A stretch of DNA of 39,346 bases from JBFEYJ01 sp041563315 (lineage in GTDB: Bacteria > Pseudomonadota > Gammaproteobacteria > Thiohalomonadales > Thiohalomonadaceae): assembly GCA_041563315.1 (NCBI GenBank), contig JBFFNE010000020.1, positions 1 through 39,346 of the forward strand, given 5' to 3'. Positions 32,710 through 39,346 of this stretch are shown here, in pieces. Positions within the stretch are counted from its first letter, which is position 1, and the number at the start of each line of letters is the position of its first letter. The position numbers and the translations under genes are program-made. The notes under the pieces were generated by a model. That model worked only from the letters and a program-made list of their open reading frames with translations, was not told the DNA's origin and did no database searches.

Positions 32710-33774
32710 CTAGCGGCTCTTATCCTCTCCCCTACGAGGAAAGACGGCCAGATGCTCAAGGTCGAGACGAATGCCGATCTTCTCGCCCAGGGAGTGGCTG
32801 TGGTGGCTCTGCACCAGACAGAGGATCTCTCCGCCGTCAGGGAGGCGCAGGGTATAGAGGTATTCAGCACCGCGGAATGCCCGTTCGGCAACCACCAACT
32901 TCAACTCGCTGTCGTCATCGTGCACCACATCATCAGGCCGCAACAACACCTCCACTTCACAGCCCGGTTTGCATTCCGCTGGCAGCTTGCCGGGCACGAC
33001 ACCGAGTTCGGTTTCAATGTGAGCGCTATCCACTACCTTGCCGGGAAGCATCACGCCCTGACCGACAAAATCGGCAACAAAGCGGTCGGCCGGCTCGTGG
33101 TAGACGTTGTAGGGGATATCCCACTGGCGCAGGCGCTGCTCACCGAGGACGCCAATGTGGTCGGCCATGGCGAAGGCTTCCAGGTGATCATGAGTGACCA
33201 GGATTGCGGTCACACCATCGCGCTTTAGGATGGCGCGCACCTCACGGGCGAGCTGTTCGCGCAGATCACTGTCAAGACTGGAGAAGGGCTCGTCCAGCAA
33301 CAGGATCTCCGGACGTGGCGCCATAGCGCGGATGAGGGCGATGCGCTGCTGCTGGCCGCCCGAGATTTGGTGAGGATAGGAATCACGTAACGCACTTAGC
33401 CCTACCAGATTGAGCAGCTCGTCCACGCGCGCGTCGCGCTCCTTGCTACCCCATCCTTGCAGGCCAAAGGCGACATTCTTTTCCACCGTCAGGTGAGGAA
33501 ACAGGGCGAAATCCTGAAACACCATACCGATGTGACGCTGCTCTGGCGGGAGCTGCATGCCAGGTGCAGCAACCGTGCGCCCATGCAGGCGGATCGCACC
33601 GGCTGCAACGGGCTCAAAACCGGCAATGGCGCGCAGCAACGAGGTCTTGCCACAACCGGAGGGGCCGAGCAGACACCCAATTGCGCCGCAGGCAAGTGAG
33701 AAGCTCACCCCCTTGAGCACCGGCTCGCTATCGTAGCAGATGGAAACCTTATCCACTTCCAGTTGCATGCTCAT
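32710..33774 (-). CDS. fbpC: ferric iron ABC transporter, ATP-binding protein
   Basis: ATPase subunit of a FbpABC-type Fe(III) importer. Length is 354 aa. Walker A GPSGCGKT is at 37-44, Q-loop in VFQDFALFPHLTV, signature ISGGQQQR at 137-144, Walker B LLLDEPFSSLD at 158-168 and switch histidine in LVTHDHLEA. A C-terminal TOBE-like domain (about 240-350) holds the VEVLLRPDDVVHDDDSELK segment, typical of FbpC. The start at 33774 is ambiguous with the ATG at 33768. It is the last gene of the minus-strand fbpA-fbpB-fbpC unit, 98 nt after fbpB (counted from the fbpB stop). Confidence 0.9.
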   Translation of the reverse strand: MSMQLEVDKVSICYDSEPVLKGVSFSLACGAIGCLLGPSGCGKTSLLRAIAGFEPVAAGAIRLHGRTVAAPGMQLPPEQRHIGMVFQDFALFPHLTVEKNVAFGLQGWGSKERDARVDELLNLVGLSALRDSYPHQISGGQQQRIALIRAMAPRPEILLLDEPFSSLDSDLREQLAREVRAILKRDGVTAILVTHDHLEAFAMADHIGVLGEQRLRQWDIPYNVYHEPADRFVADFVGQGVMLPGKVVDSAHIETELGVVPGKLPAECKPGCEVEVLLRPDDVVHDDDSELKLVVAERAFRGAEYLYTLRLPDGGEILCLVQSHHSHSLGEKIGIRLDLEHLAVFPRRGEDKSR

Positions 33775-33872
33775 CTTCTAGAACAGTTCCTTATCTAATT
33801 CACTCAATGTCGACCAGCCGGGAGTCAATGCTGCCGCCGCTGCCAACCGGGATTCACCTTCACTCTGGTCTT

Positions 33873-35513
33873 TTACCGTTTAATCGACCGTGTGTGGGTT
33901 ATCGACATGCTGAGCAGGATGACAGGTACGATACCGGCGGCCACGATAGCAAGCGCGGCTGGCGCAGCGTCCGCAAGACGCTCATCGGACGCCAGCTCGT
34001 AGGCGCGCACTGCCAGGGTATTAAAATTGAACGGACGCAGGATCAGGGTCGCCGGTAACTCCTTGAGTACATCGACAAAGACCAGCAGTAACGCGGTAAG
34101 CAGACTGCCTTTTAGGATCGGGATATGTACCCGGCCCATGATCTGTAATGGACGCAGCCCGAGCGACTGTGCCGACTCGTCCATCGACGGGCGGATACGG
34201 CCCAGCCCCGCCTCTACCGTCTGCAGCGAAACCGCAAGAAAACGCACCACATAGGCAAACAGCAGCGCAGCCAGTGTGCCACTTAGCAGCAACCCGGTTG
34301 AGATGCCGAACTGCGCGCGCATCCAGCTATCAAAGGTATTGTCTAACCAGGCGAAGGGGATGATCACACCCACGGCGATCACTGTCCCAGGTACCGCGTA
34401 ACCGAGACCGGCAATGCGCACGGCCAACGGCAACAACCTCCCGCGCAACATACGCCGACCGTAACCGAGAAACAGCGCCAATCCAAGTGCGAGCAACGCA
34501 GCCATGCCGGCTAGCTGCAAGCTGTGGCCGATGAGCAGAAAAAACGCCCTGTCAAAGGTCGCATCAGCCACGGTCATCGCCCACACCAGCAACTGTCCAG
34601 CCGGCAGCAGAAAACCGAAAAGCAACGCGCCGAAACAGAATGCGAAGGCCGCTGCCCCGTGCCAGCCACGCAGCGGAATGCGGCGGATCGCCTGGTGACG
34701 CTGGCTGGTATGGTGGTATTTGGCATTCCTGCGGGAACGATTTTCAACAAATATGAGAGCGAAGACGAACAACAGCAAAGTGGCCGAGAGCTGAGCCGCC
34801 GCCGGCGCGCTATCGAGTCCATACCAGGTGCGGAAGATACCGGTAGTGAAGGTGGAGACGCCGAAGTACTGCACCGTGCCATAATCGGCAAGGGTCTCCA
34901 TGAGTGCCAGTGACAGCCCGGCGACGATTGCCGGACGTGCCAGCGGCAGGGCGACGCGCAGGAAGGTCTGCAGCGGCGTATTGCCCAAGGTGCGACTCAC
35001 GTCGAGCACGCACAGTGACTGGTTGAGAAACGCGGCGCGGGTGAGCAGATAAACATAGGGATAGAGCACCAGCGAGAGCATCAGCGCCGCTCCTTCCAGC
35101 GAACGGATTTGCGGAAACCAGTAATCGCTGTAGCCCCAGCCTGTCCATTCGCGCAGGGTGCTCTGAACCGGCCCGGCAAACTCCAGCAAACCGGTATAGG
35201 TGTAGGCGATGATGTAGGCGGGGATCGCCATCGGCAGCAACAGCGCCCACTCGAAGATGCCACGCCCGGGGAAGCTGCACATGCTGGTCAACCACGCCGC
35301 ACCGACGCCGAGCACCAGCGTACCCAGGGCAACGCCGAGCATCAGCAGCAGGGAGTTGATCACATACTCCTGCAGCACCGTGTCGACAAGATGTGACCAT
35401 ACCTCGCCGGCCGGCACGAAGACGAAACCGAGCACTACCAGCAGAGGCAGCATCAATAACAGGGCGAGTGCGACAATGGCACTGCTCCAGGCCGATACCC
35501 CCTTCAATGGCAT
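33873..35513 (-). CDS. fbpB: ferric iron ABC transporter, permease protein
   Basis: Inner-membrane permease with two fused BPD-type halves, typical of FbpB. It has 546 aa from the ATG at 35513; a TTG at 35528 would add five residues and neither has a strong ribosome site. About twelve hydrophobic segments are present. The first EAA-like loop is VLDVSRTLGNTPLQTFLRVALPLARPA and the second ESAQSLGLRPLQIMGRVHIPILKG, so both coupling loops to the ATPase are intact. It lies between fbpA (424-nt gap with repeats) and fbpC (98-nt gap). Confidence 0.9.
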   Translation of the reverse strand: MPLKGVSAWSSAIVALALLLMLPLLVVLGFVFVPAGEVWSHLVDTVLQEYVINSLLLMLGVALGTLVLGVGAAWLTSMCSFPGRGIFEWALLLPMAIPAYIIAYTYTGLLEFAGPVQSTLREWTGWGYSDYWFPQIRSLEGAALMLSLVLYPYVYLLTRAAFLNQSLCVLDVSRTLGNTPLQTFLRVALPLARPAIVAGLSLALMETLADYGTVQYFGVSTFTTGIFRTWYGLDSAPAAAQLSATLLLFVFALIFVENRSRRNAKYHHTSQRHQAIRRIPLRGWHGAAAFAFCFGALLFGFLLPAGQLLVWAMTVADATFDRAFFLLIGHSLQLAGMAALLALGLALFLGYGRRMLRGRLLPLAVRIAGLGYAVPGTVIAVGVIIPFAWLDNTFDSWMRAQFGISTGLLLSGTLAALLFAYVVRFLAVSLQTVEAGLGRIRPSMDESAQSLGLRPLQIMGRVHIPILKGSLLTALLLVFVDVLKELPATLILRPFNFNTLAVRAYELASDERLADAAPAALAIVAAGIVPVILLSMSITHTRSIKR

Positions 35514-35612
35514 GCTTGTGTCATCCAAGCAATCAATAGCATACGCACGATTGTCTCACAGATACTCTCTTTCCCGGGCGGCCTCGTAACCTCGACCTTT
35601 TTTTACCTTTTA

Positions 35613-35760
35613 CGTAACTACTCGCTCCCTTATGCAAGTGCTGAGTAGGGTAGGCCAGATCACCCCATCCGGGCCTCGAACCTCACCACCACAGCGCCGC
35701 TTGCCGAAAGCGCTCGGCCCCACACACCCGGGCTACCGGGCACCTCCTTTTTGCGGTAAG
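35613..35760 (+). repeat. dispersed intergenic repeat, copy B
   Basis: Partner of 19012-19155. It shares GTAACTACT, CCCTTATG, CTCGAACCTCA-CACCAC, GAAAGCG, GGGCTACCGGG and a terminal TTTTTGCGGTAAG in the same order and orientation relative to the window. It is non-coding. The element may be a MITE-like or structured RNA repeat; its family is unknown to me. Confidence 0.6.
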
Positions 35761-35872
35761 CATTGCCGAAGGTGACGCACCGCAATGCACTAGCACCAGC
35801 ATGATTTGAGACTGTTCAAGCTGCTTTAGTGTCCGCACGCATGTGGCACCATACCCTCATTGACCAGATATT

Positions 35873-35900
35873 CCTTTGCACACTTTGCGTCTTTGCGGTG
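35873..35900 (+). repeat. GCAAAGG-type short repeat downstream of fbpA
   Basis: CCTTTGCA, CACTTTGCG and TCTTTGCGGTG in tandem. It is related to the copies before ubiB and at the right end of the window. Confidence 0.65.
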
Positions 35901-35952
35901 TGATCGCTTTTCAGGTGGGCCGAGCAGTTACCCTTTTACCTTTCATGGGTTT

Positions 35953-36981
35953 TCATCGCCAGCCGGCACGATCCATCAGCCGTACAGCTTCGGGATTGAG
36001 CTCGCCCAGGCGGCTCAGGTTGAGCTCGTCGGCCTTGAATTCACCCCAGGCCTGCAGCGTCTCGCTCAGTGCAATCCCCTTGCGCACGGGATATTCACCG
36101 TTCACTTCGGCATACCACTGCTGTGCCGCGTCACTGGCAAGAAACTCCAGCAACCGGATAGCATGCTCCCGGTTCTTACTCGCCTTGACCAGCGCCGCAC
36201 CAGAGATATTTACATGAGCACCGCGGCCGTCCTGATTGGGCCAGAACACCGCCATACGTGCAGCGATATCCCGCTCACGAGCATCCTTCGAGCTGAGCAT
36301 CCCTGCCAGATAATAGGTATTGGCCACGGCGATGTCACACTGCCCGGCCACCGCCGCCTTGATCTGATCGCGGTCACCGCCACGTGGCGGGCGGGCGAAA
36401 TTCTTCACCAGCTTTTCAGCCCAGGCTTCAGTCTGTTCGGCCCCGTTGGCAGCGATCAGTGAGGCCACCAGCGACTGGTTATAGATATTATCCGAGGAAC
36501 GGATGCAGATGCGCTCCTTCCACTGAGGTTCCGCCAGTGCCTCATAGCTGGAGAGTTCAGCCGGATCGACTTGCCCCTTCACATAGAGAATGGGGCGAAC
36601 CCGCACGGAAAGCCCCACCCAGTGACCATCCACATCACGATACTGCGCCGGCACTCGCTCCTCCAGTGTTTCCGAAGCGAACGCCTGGGTCACGCCCGCC
36701 ACCTTGGCACGGTGCAGACGCCCTGCATCAGTGGTCAGCAACACATCCGCGGGAGAGTTGCGCCCCTCACTCACGAGGCGCTTGAGCAGCGCATCGGCTT
36801 TACCGGTAACCAGATTGACCTGAATACCTGTCTTGGCGCTAAAGCGCTCCAGCAGAGGCTGGATCAGATTTTCGTTGCGTGCCGAGTAGAGGTTCACCTC
36901 ACCTTCGGCAGCCATGGAAAGAGACGGTATCAGGCCCGTCAAGGCCAGCATCAGGACTGTGATGAATGTGGATCGGCGCAT
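35953..36981 (-). CDS. fbpA: Fe(III) ABC transporter substrate-binding protein
   Basis: Periplasmic ferric-iron-binding protein of 342 aa. The signal peptide (RRSTFITVLMLALTGLIPSLSMA, cleavage at AMA-type SMA-AE) precedes EVNLYSARNENLIQPLLERF. Later motifs are the FbpA-like IYNQSLVASLIAANG, then CDIAVANTYYLAGML, where adjacent tyrosines probably bind iron, and AVFWPNQDGRGAHVNISG. The start is set by the ribosome site: GGAGG is 7 nt before the ATG at 36981 but only 1 nt before the in-frame ATG at 36987. That GGAGG lies in the palindrome TACCTCCGGAGGTA (36987-37000). A Fur box overlaps the promoter 43 nt upstream. Confidence 0.92.
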   Translation of the reverse strand: MRRSTFITVLMLALTGLIPSLSMAAEGEVNLYSARNENLIQPLLERFSAKTGIQVNLVTGKADALLKRLVSEGRNSPADVLLTTDAGRLHRAKVAGVTQAFASETLEERVPAQYRDVDGHWVGLSVRVRPILYVKGQVDPAELSSYEALAEPQWKERICIRSSDNIYNQSLVASLIAANGAEQTEAWAEKLVKNFARPPRGGDRDQIKAAVAGQCDIAVANTYYLAGMLSSKDARERDIAARMAVFWPNQDGRGAHVNISGAALVKASKNREHAIRLLEFLASDAAQQWYAEVNGEYPVRKGIALSETLQAWGEFKADELNLSRLGELNPEAVRLMDRAGWR

Positions 36982-37021
36982 CGTCATACCTCCGGAGGTA
37001 GTTAAAACAGAGAGCGTCTCA

Positions 37022-37050
37022 ATGGTAATGCGAATCATTATTATTAACAA
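37022..37050 (-). promoter_or_regulatory. fbpA promoter overlapping the Fur box
   Basis: On the minus strand TTGTTA (37045-37050) and TACCAT (37022-37027) are 17 bp apart, each matching consensus in four of six positions. The Fur site covers the spacer and -10, the usual layout for iron repression. Confidence 0.45.
37024..37042 (-). promoter_or_regulatory. Fur box
   Basis: The 19-bp sequence beginning GGTAATGCGAATC and ending ATTATT matches the Fur consensus (GATAATGATAATCATTATC) in 15 of 19 positions. It sits 43 bp upstream of fbpA and about 200 bp from the divergent rubrerythrin gene. Confidence 0.78.
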
Positions 37051-37242
37051 CAACTATTTTTCGCTGTATTCATCCAAGCTCTCTCTCCTCTTGCCACCCT
37101 GTTTTCAGCACACAACCTGATAGGAAATGACTATCACCCTCTTAGAAACAATTAATTTCACATTATTCCACTCATGAACTAGGTTTATTGAAGCGCCATC
37201 ATGTCGCGCTATGTACTACACAACCGATGAGGTAAAAACCCG

Positions 37243-37659
37243 ATGGACTTGAAAGGCAGCAAGACAGAGCAACATCTCAAGGATGCCTTCGCTGGCGAAT
37301 CCCAGGCCAACCGCCGTTATCTCTACTTCGCCAACAAGGCTGATGTGGAAGGCCACCCGGATATTGCCGCATTGTTCCGCTCCACCGCCGAAGGCGAAAC
37401 CGGCCATGCCCATGGCCATCTGGAATACCTTGAGCAGTGCGGTGATCCGGCCACCGGTATGCCCTTTGGCCAGACCTCCGATAACCTCAAGGCTGCCGTG
37501 GCCGGCGAGACCCATGAGTACACCGATATGTACCCTGGCATGGCCAAAGATGCCCGCGACGAAGGCTTCGACGAAATCGCCGACTGGTTTGAGACACTGG
37601 CCAAAGCGGAGCGCTCGCACGCCAACCGCTATCAGAAAGCTTTGGACGAAATGGAATAA
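37243..37659 (+). CDS. rubrerythrin (diiron domain only)
   Basis: Ferritin-like diiron protein of 138 aa, presumably a peroxide reductase in the cytoplasm. The four-helix ligand pattern is complete: AGESQANRRYLYFA (17-30), an EGETGHAHGH ExxH motif near 51-60, AGETHEYTDMY near 87-97, and KAERSHANRY near 121-130. The C-terminal rubredoxin domain of classical rubrerythrin is absent, so electrons must come from a partner, possibly the Fe-S protein encoded 141 nt downstream. A GATGAGGT ribosome site precedes the ATG at 37243. The shared upstream region with fbpA contains the Fur box. Confidence 0.93.
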   Translation: MDLKGSKTEQHLKDAFAGESQANRRYLYFANKADVEGHPDIAALFRSTAEGETGHAHGHLEYLEQCGDPATGMPFGQTSDNLKAAVAGETHEYTDMYPGMAKDARDEGFDEIADWFETLAKAERSHANRYQKALDEME

Positions 37660-37800
37660 AAGGATGCCGGGACCGGTGGGCTCCGGCAAACCTGGGGCAG
37701 ACAATCACCGCCCGGGTAAAACGGCCAGGAGGGAGCTCTCGACATCCACCACGTGTGCTTCGTTGTGCTCTGAATTCTTATTCAACAGGGATAAAAGGCA

Positions 37801-39132
37801 ATGGCGATACGCGAAGGTAACCTTGAGGCACCCACCCGACACCCACTGGACTGGAAAAATCCTGAATTCTACAACGAGGAGTCGCTGTTCCAAGAGATGG
37901 AGCGGGTGTTCGACCTCTGTCACGGCTGTCGCCGTTGCGTCAGCCTGTGTCACTCCTTTCCCACCCTGTTCGATCTGGTCGACGAGTCCGATACCCTGGA
38001 AGTGGACGGCGTGGCCAAAACCGATTACTGGAAGGTAGTGGATCACTGCTATCTCTGCGATCTCTGTTTTATGACCAAGTGTCCCTACATTCCACCCCAC
38101 CCGTGGAATATCGATTTCCCCCACCTGATGCTTCGGGCCAAGGCATTCAAGTTTCAAAGAGGCGATATCAAAACCCGCGACAAAATTCTCACCAGCACCG
38201 ACACTGTCGGCAAACTTGCCGGAATCCCGGTGGTGTCGAGTATCGTCAACGCCGCCAACAAAGCCAAACCGACGCGCAAGCTGCTGGAAGCAGTGCTGGA
38301 GGTACACGCCGAGGCGCACGTACCCGAATACCACGCCAACACCCTGCGCAAGCGCCTCGCCGACAAGGTCGGCAGAAAGGGCCGAGGCGAAGCGGGCAGA
38401 ACGACCCGTGGCAAGGTCGCGCTGTTCGCCACCTGCTACGGCAACCGCAACGAGCCGGTAACCGGTGAAGACCTGGTGGCCGTATTCGAGCACAACGGCA
38501 TCCTCATCACGCTGGCTGAAAAAGAGCAGTGCTGCGGCATGCCCAAACTGGAACTCGGTGATTTGGAGGCCGTCGAGCGCGCTAAAGAGGTCAACATCCC
38601 GGTACTGGCAAAACTCGTTGATGAGGGCTGGGACATCGTCGCGCCGGTACCTTCCTGTGCACTGATGTTCAAGCAGGAGCTACCACTGATGTACCCGGAG
38701 GATACCGAGGTGCAGAAAGTAGCAGGCGCGATCCATGACCCCTTCGAGTACCTGATGCTGCGCCACAAAGAGGGTAAGCTCAACACCGACTTCAAGCACC
38801 CCCTCGGCAAGGTCGCCTACCACGCCGCCTGCCACCAGCGGGTGCAGAACATCGGCCGCAAGACCCTCGAGCTGCTGAGCCTGATCCCCGACAGCGAGGT
38901 CCAGATCATCGAGCGCTGCTCCGGTCACGACGGCACCTATGCGGTGAAGAAGGAGTTCTATGAGGGGTCGATGAAGATCGTCCGCCCGGTGGTCAACCAG
39001 GTGAAAAAGCTCGAGGCGGATCACTACGGCAGCGACTGCCCGATGGCCGGTCACCATATCGAACACGGCATGGCCGACGGCAGCCGCACCGAACACCCGA
39101 TGAGCCTGCTGCGCAAAGCGTATGGGATCTAA
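37801..39132 (+). CDS. CCG-domain iron-sulfur oxidoreductase (HdrD/GlpC-like)
   Basis: A 443-aa Fe-S protein. Two N-terminal [4Fe-4S] motifs are C40-x2-C43-x2-C46-x3-C50 and C83-x2-C86-x2-C89-x4-C94-P. Two CCG-type domains follow: the first contains FATCYGN and EKEQCCGMPK, the second HAACHQRVQNIG and ERCSGHDG, where the usual CC is CS. This architecture belongs to the HdrD/GlpC superfamily. Placement beside rubrerythrin and DUF3501 is a recurrent cluster, suggesting it donates electrons to rubrerythrin; this is inference. The start is ATG at 37801. Confidence 0.9.
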   Translation: MAIREGNLEAPTRHPLDWKNPEFYNEESLFQEMERVFDLCHGCRRCVSLCHSFPTLFDLVDESDTLEVDGVAKTDYWKVVDHCYLCDLCFMTKCPYIPPHPWNIDFPHLMLRAKAFKFQRGDIKTRDKILTSTDTVGKLAGIPVVSSIVNAANKAKPTRKLLEAVLEVHAEAHVPEYHANTLRKRLADKVGRKGRGEAGRTTRGKVALFATCYGNRNEPVTGEDLVAVFEHNGILITLAEKEQCCGMPKLELGDLEAVERAKEVNIPVLAKLVDEGWDIVAPVPSCALMFKQELPLMYPEDTEVQKVAGAIHDPFEYLMLRHKEGKLNTDFKHPLGKVAYHAACHQRVQNIGRKTLELLSLIPDSEVQIIERCSGHDGTYAVKKEFYEGSMKIVRPVVNQVKKLEADHYGSDCPMAGHHIEHGMADGSRTEHPMSLLRKAYGI

Positions 39133-39140
39133 ACACTGGA

Positions 39141-39277
39141 TTAACCGCAAAGGCGCAAAGGCGCAAAGGGGATGATGCCGGTCATGCTAAGCGGTCACGC
39201 CGCACCTTCAATGGCGTGATAAGGCAACATGTCTACTGAGCAACAATCACTTTGCGTACTCTGCGCCTTTGCGGTAA
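39141..39277 (+). repeat. inverted pair of GCAAAGG-type repeats with nested hairpin
   Basis: ACCGCAAAGGCGCA starts the left arm (39144-39168), and the right arm (39250-39276) is its near-complement, with TGCGCCTTTGCGGT at its end. Between them TCACGCC (39195-39201) and GGCGTGA (39213-39219) make an inner stem. The whole 137-bp block fills most of the gap between the Fe-S protein and DUF3501 genes and resembles a REP/BIME- or MITE-like unit. Confidence 0.7.
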
Positions 39278-39299
39278 ATCTTTTTTAACAGGAGTAGCC

Positions 39300-39346
39300 A
39301 TGAGCAAACTGACCCATTCCGATCTCTACAGCCTCGAAGAGTACGC
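39300..39346 (+). CDS. DUF3501 family protein (5' end only)
   Basis: Only 15 codons are inside the window. The N-terminus MSKLTHSDLYSLEEYA matches the DUF3501 family, which regularly follows the rubrerythrin and CCG Fe-S genes in Proteobacteria. A CAGGAG ribosome site lies 5 nt before the ATG at 39300. The gene is cut by the window edge. DUF3501 has no established function. Confidence 0.75.
   Translation, partial: MSKLTHSDLYSLEEY

Larger units (their letters stand above)
35529..35952. other. repeat-containing spacer between fbpA and fbpB
   Basis: These 424 bp separate two genes of one importer, where tens of bases are normal. They contain copy B of the dispersed repeat (35613-35760) and a GCAAAGG-type motif (35873-35900). 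No gene is visible. A pyrimidine-rich CTTTTTTT is at 35597-35605. Confidence 0.6.

Noticed and set aside
35680..35700. T-arm-like TTCGAGG on the minus strand of repeat copy B, suggesting a tRNA
   Set aside because: Flanking bases do not form the T stem and there is no acceptor stem or anticodon arm.
35860..36462. 200-codon plus-strand frame opposite fbpA
   Set aside because: fbpA on the other strand has a signal peptide, family motifs and a ribosome site; this frame is a shadow.

Overview
The window looks like chromosome of a gammaproteobacterium, probably a sulfur-bacterium-like lineage (Chromatiales or relatives). The grounds are the gene set and synteny: hslV-hslU-DUF971-ubiE-ubiJ-ubiB, PiT with its PhoU-like partner, a Pil-Chp-style chemosensory cluster, and the rubrerythrin / CCG iron-sulfur protein / DUF3501 block. 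This is inference from gene content; no rRNA or species marker is present. Coding density is high, and I see no tRNA, rRNA, CRISPR array, transposase or integrase gene.

Layout. 0-6.2 kb: an RRM RNA-binding protein (+), then minus-strand aroE, a PiT phosphate transporter and its DUF47 partner as a tight operon, then hemB (Mg-type) and the U32 protein yegQ/trhP. 6.3-8.8 kb (+): an orphan MlaC-like periplasmic protein directly followed by an SO_0444-type heavy-metal efflux permease, then a DUF3617 protein. 9.1-17.9 kb (+): a seven-gene chemosensory cluster made of a pseudo-receiver/receiver protein, a PilH-like receiver, a CheW, an HBM-type MCP, a 1245-residue ChpA/CheA hybrid kinase and two further divergent CheW-like proteins. 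It has no CheR or CheB. A CRP/Vfr-like site lies upstream, and strong hairpins occupy two of its internal gaps. 18.0-19.0 kb: a BASS-family transporter.

19.0-19.7 kb is a gene-free, repeat-rich spacer. 19.7-25.8 kb (+): hslVU, DUF971, ubiE, an RDD membrane protein, ubiJ and ubiB, i.e. protein quality control followed by ubiquinone synthesis. 26.0-27.4 kb: a Helicobacter-type malate:quinone oxidoreductase, which would feed the quinone pool. 27.4-28.4 kb (-): an FHA-adenylate/guanylate cyclase. 28.6-29.9 kb (+): a Cas2/SinR-like small protein and a haloalkane dehalogenase. 30.3-32.5 kb: a lipoprotein metallophosphoesterase paired with a beta-barrel-like protein, and a convergent second barrel-like protein.

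32.7-37.0 kb (-): a ferric-iron ABC importer (fbpA, fbpB, fbpC) with a good Fur box at its promoter and a dispersed repeat inside its A-B gap. 37.2-39.3 kb (+, divergent from fbpA): rubrerythrin, a two-cluster CCG iron-sulfur protein, and the first 15 codons of a DUF3501 gene, probably an oxidative-stress or peroxide redox module.

Two intergenic repeat families run through the window. One is a degenerate element of about 145 bp (19.01 and 35.61 kb). The other is a short GCAAAGG-type repeat, in direct or inverted arrangement, near 19.1, 19.3, 19.6, 24.1, 35.9, 39.15 and 39.26 kb. The features most worth following up are the standalone chemosensory cluster with its hairpins and CRP-like site, the rubrerythrin/Fe-S/DUF3501 module, and the Cas2-like protein beside the dehalogenase.
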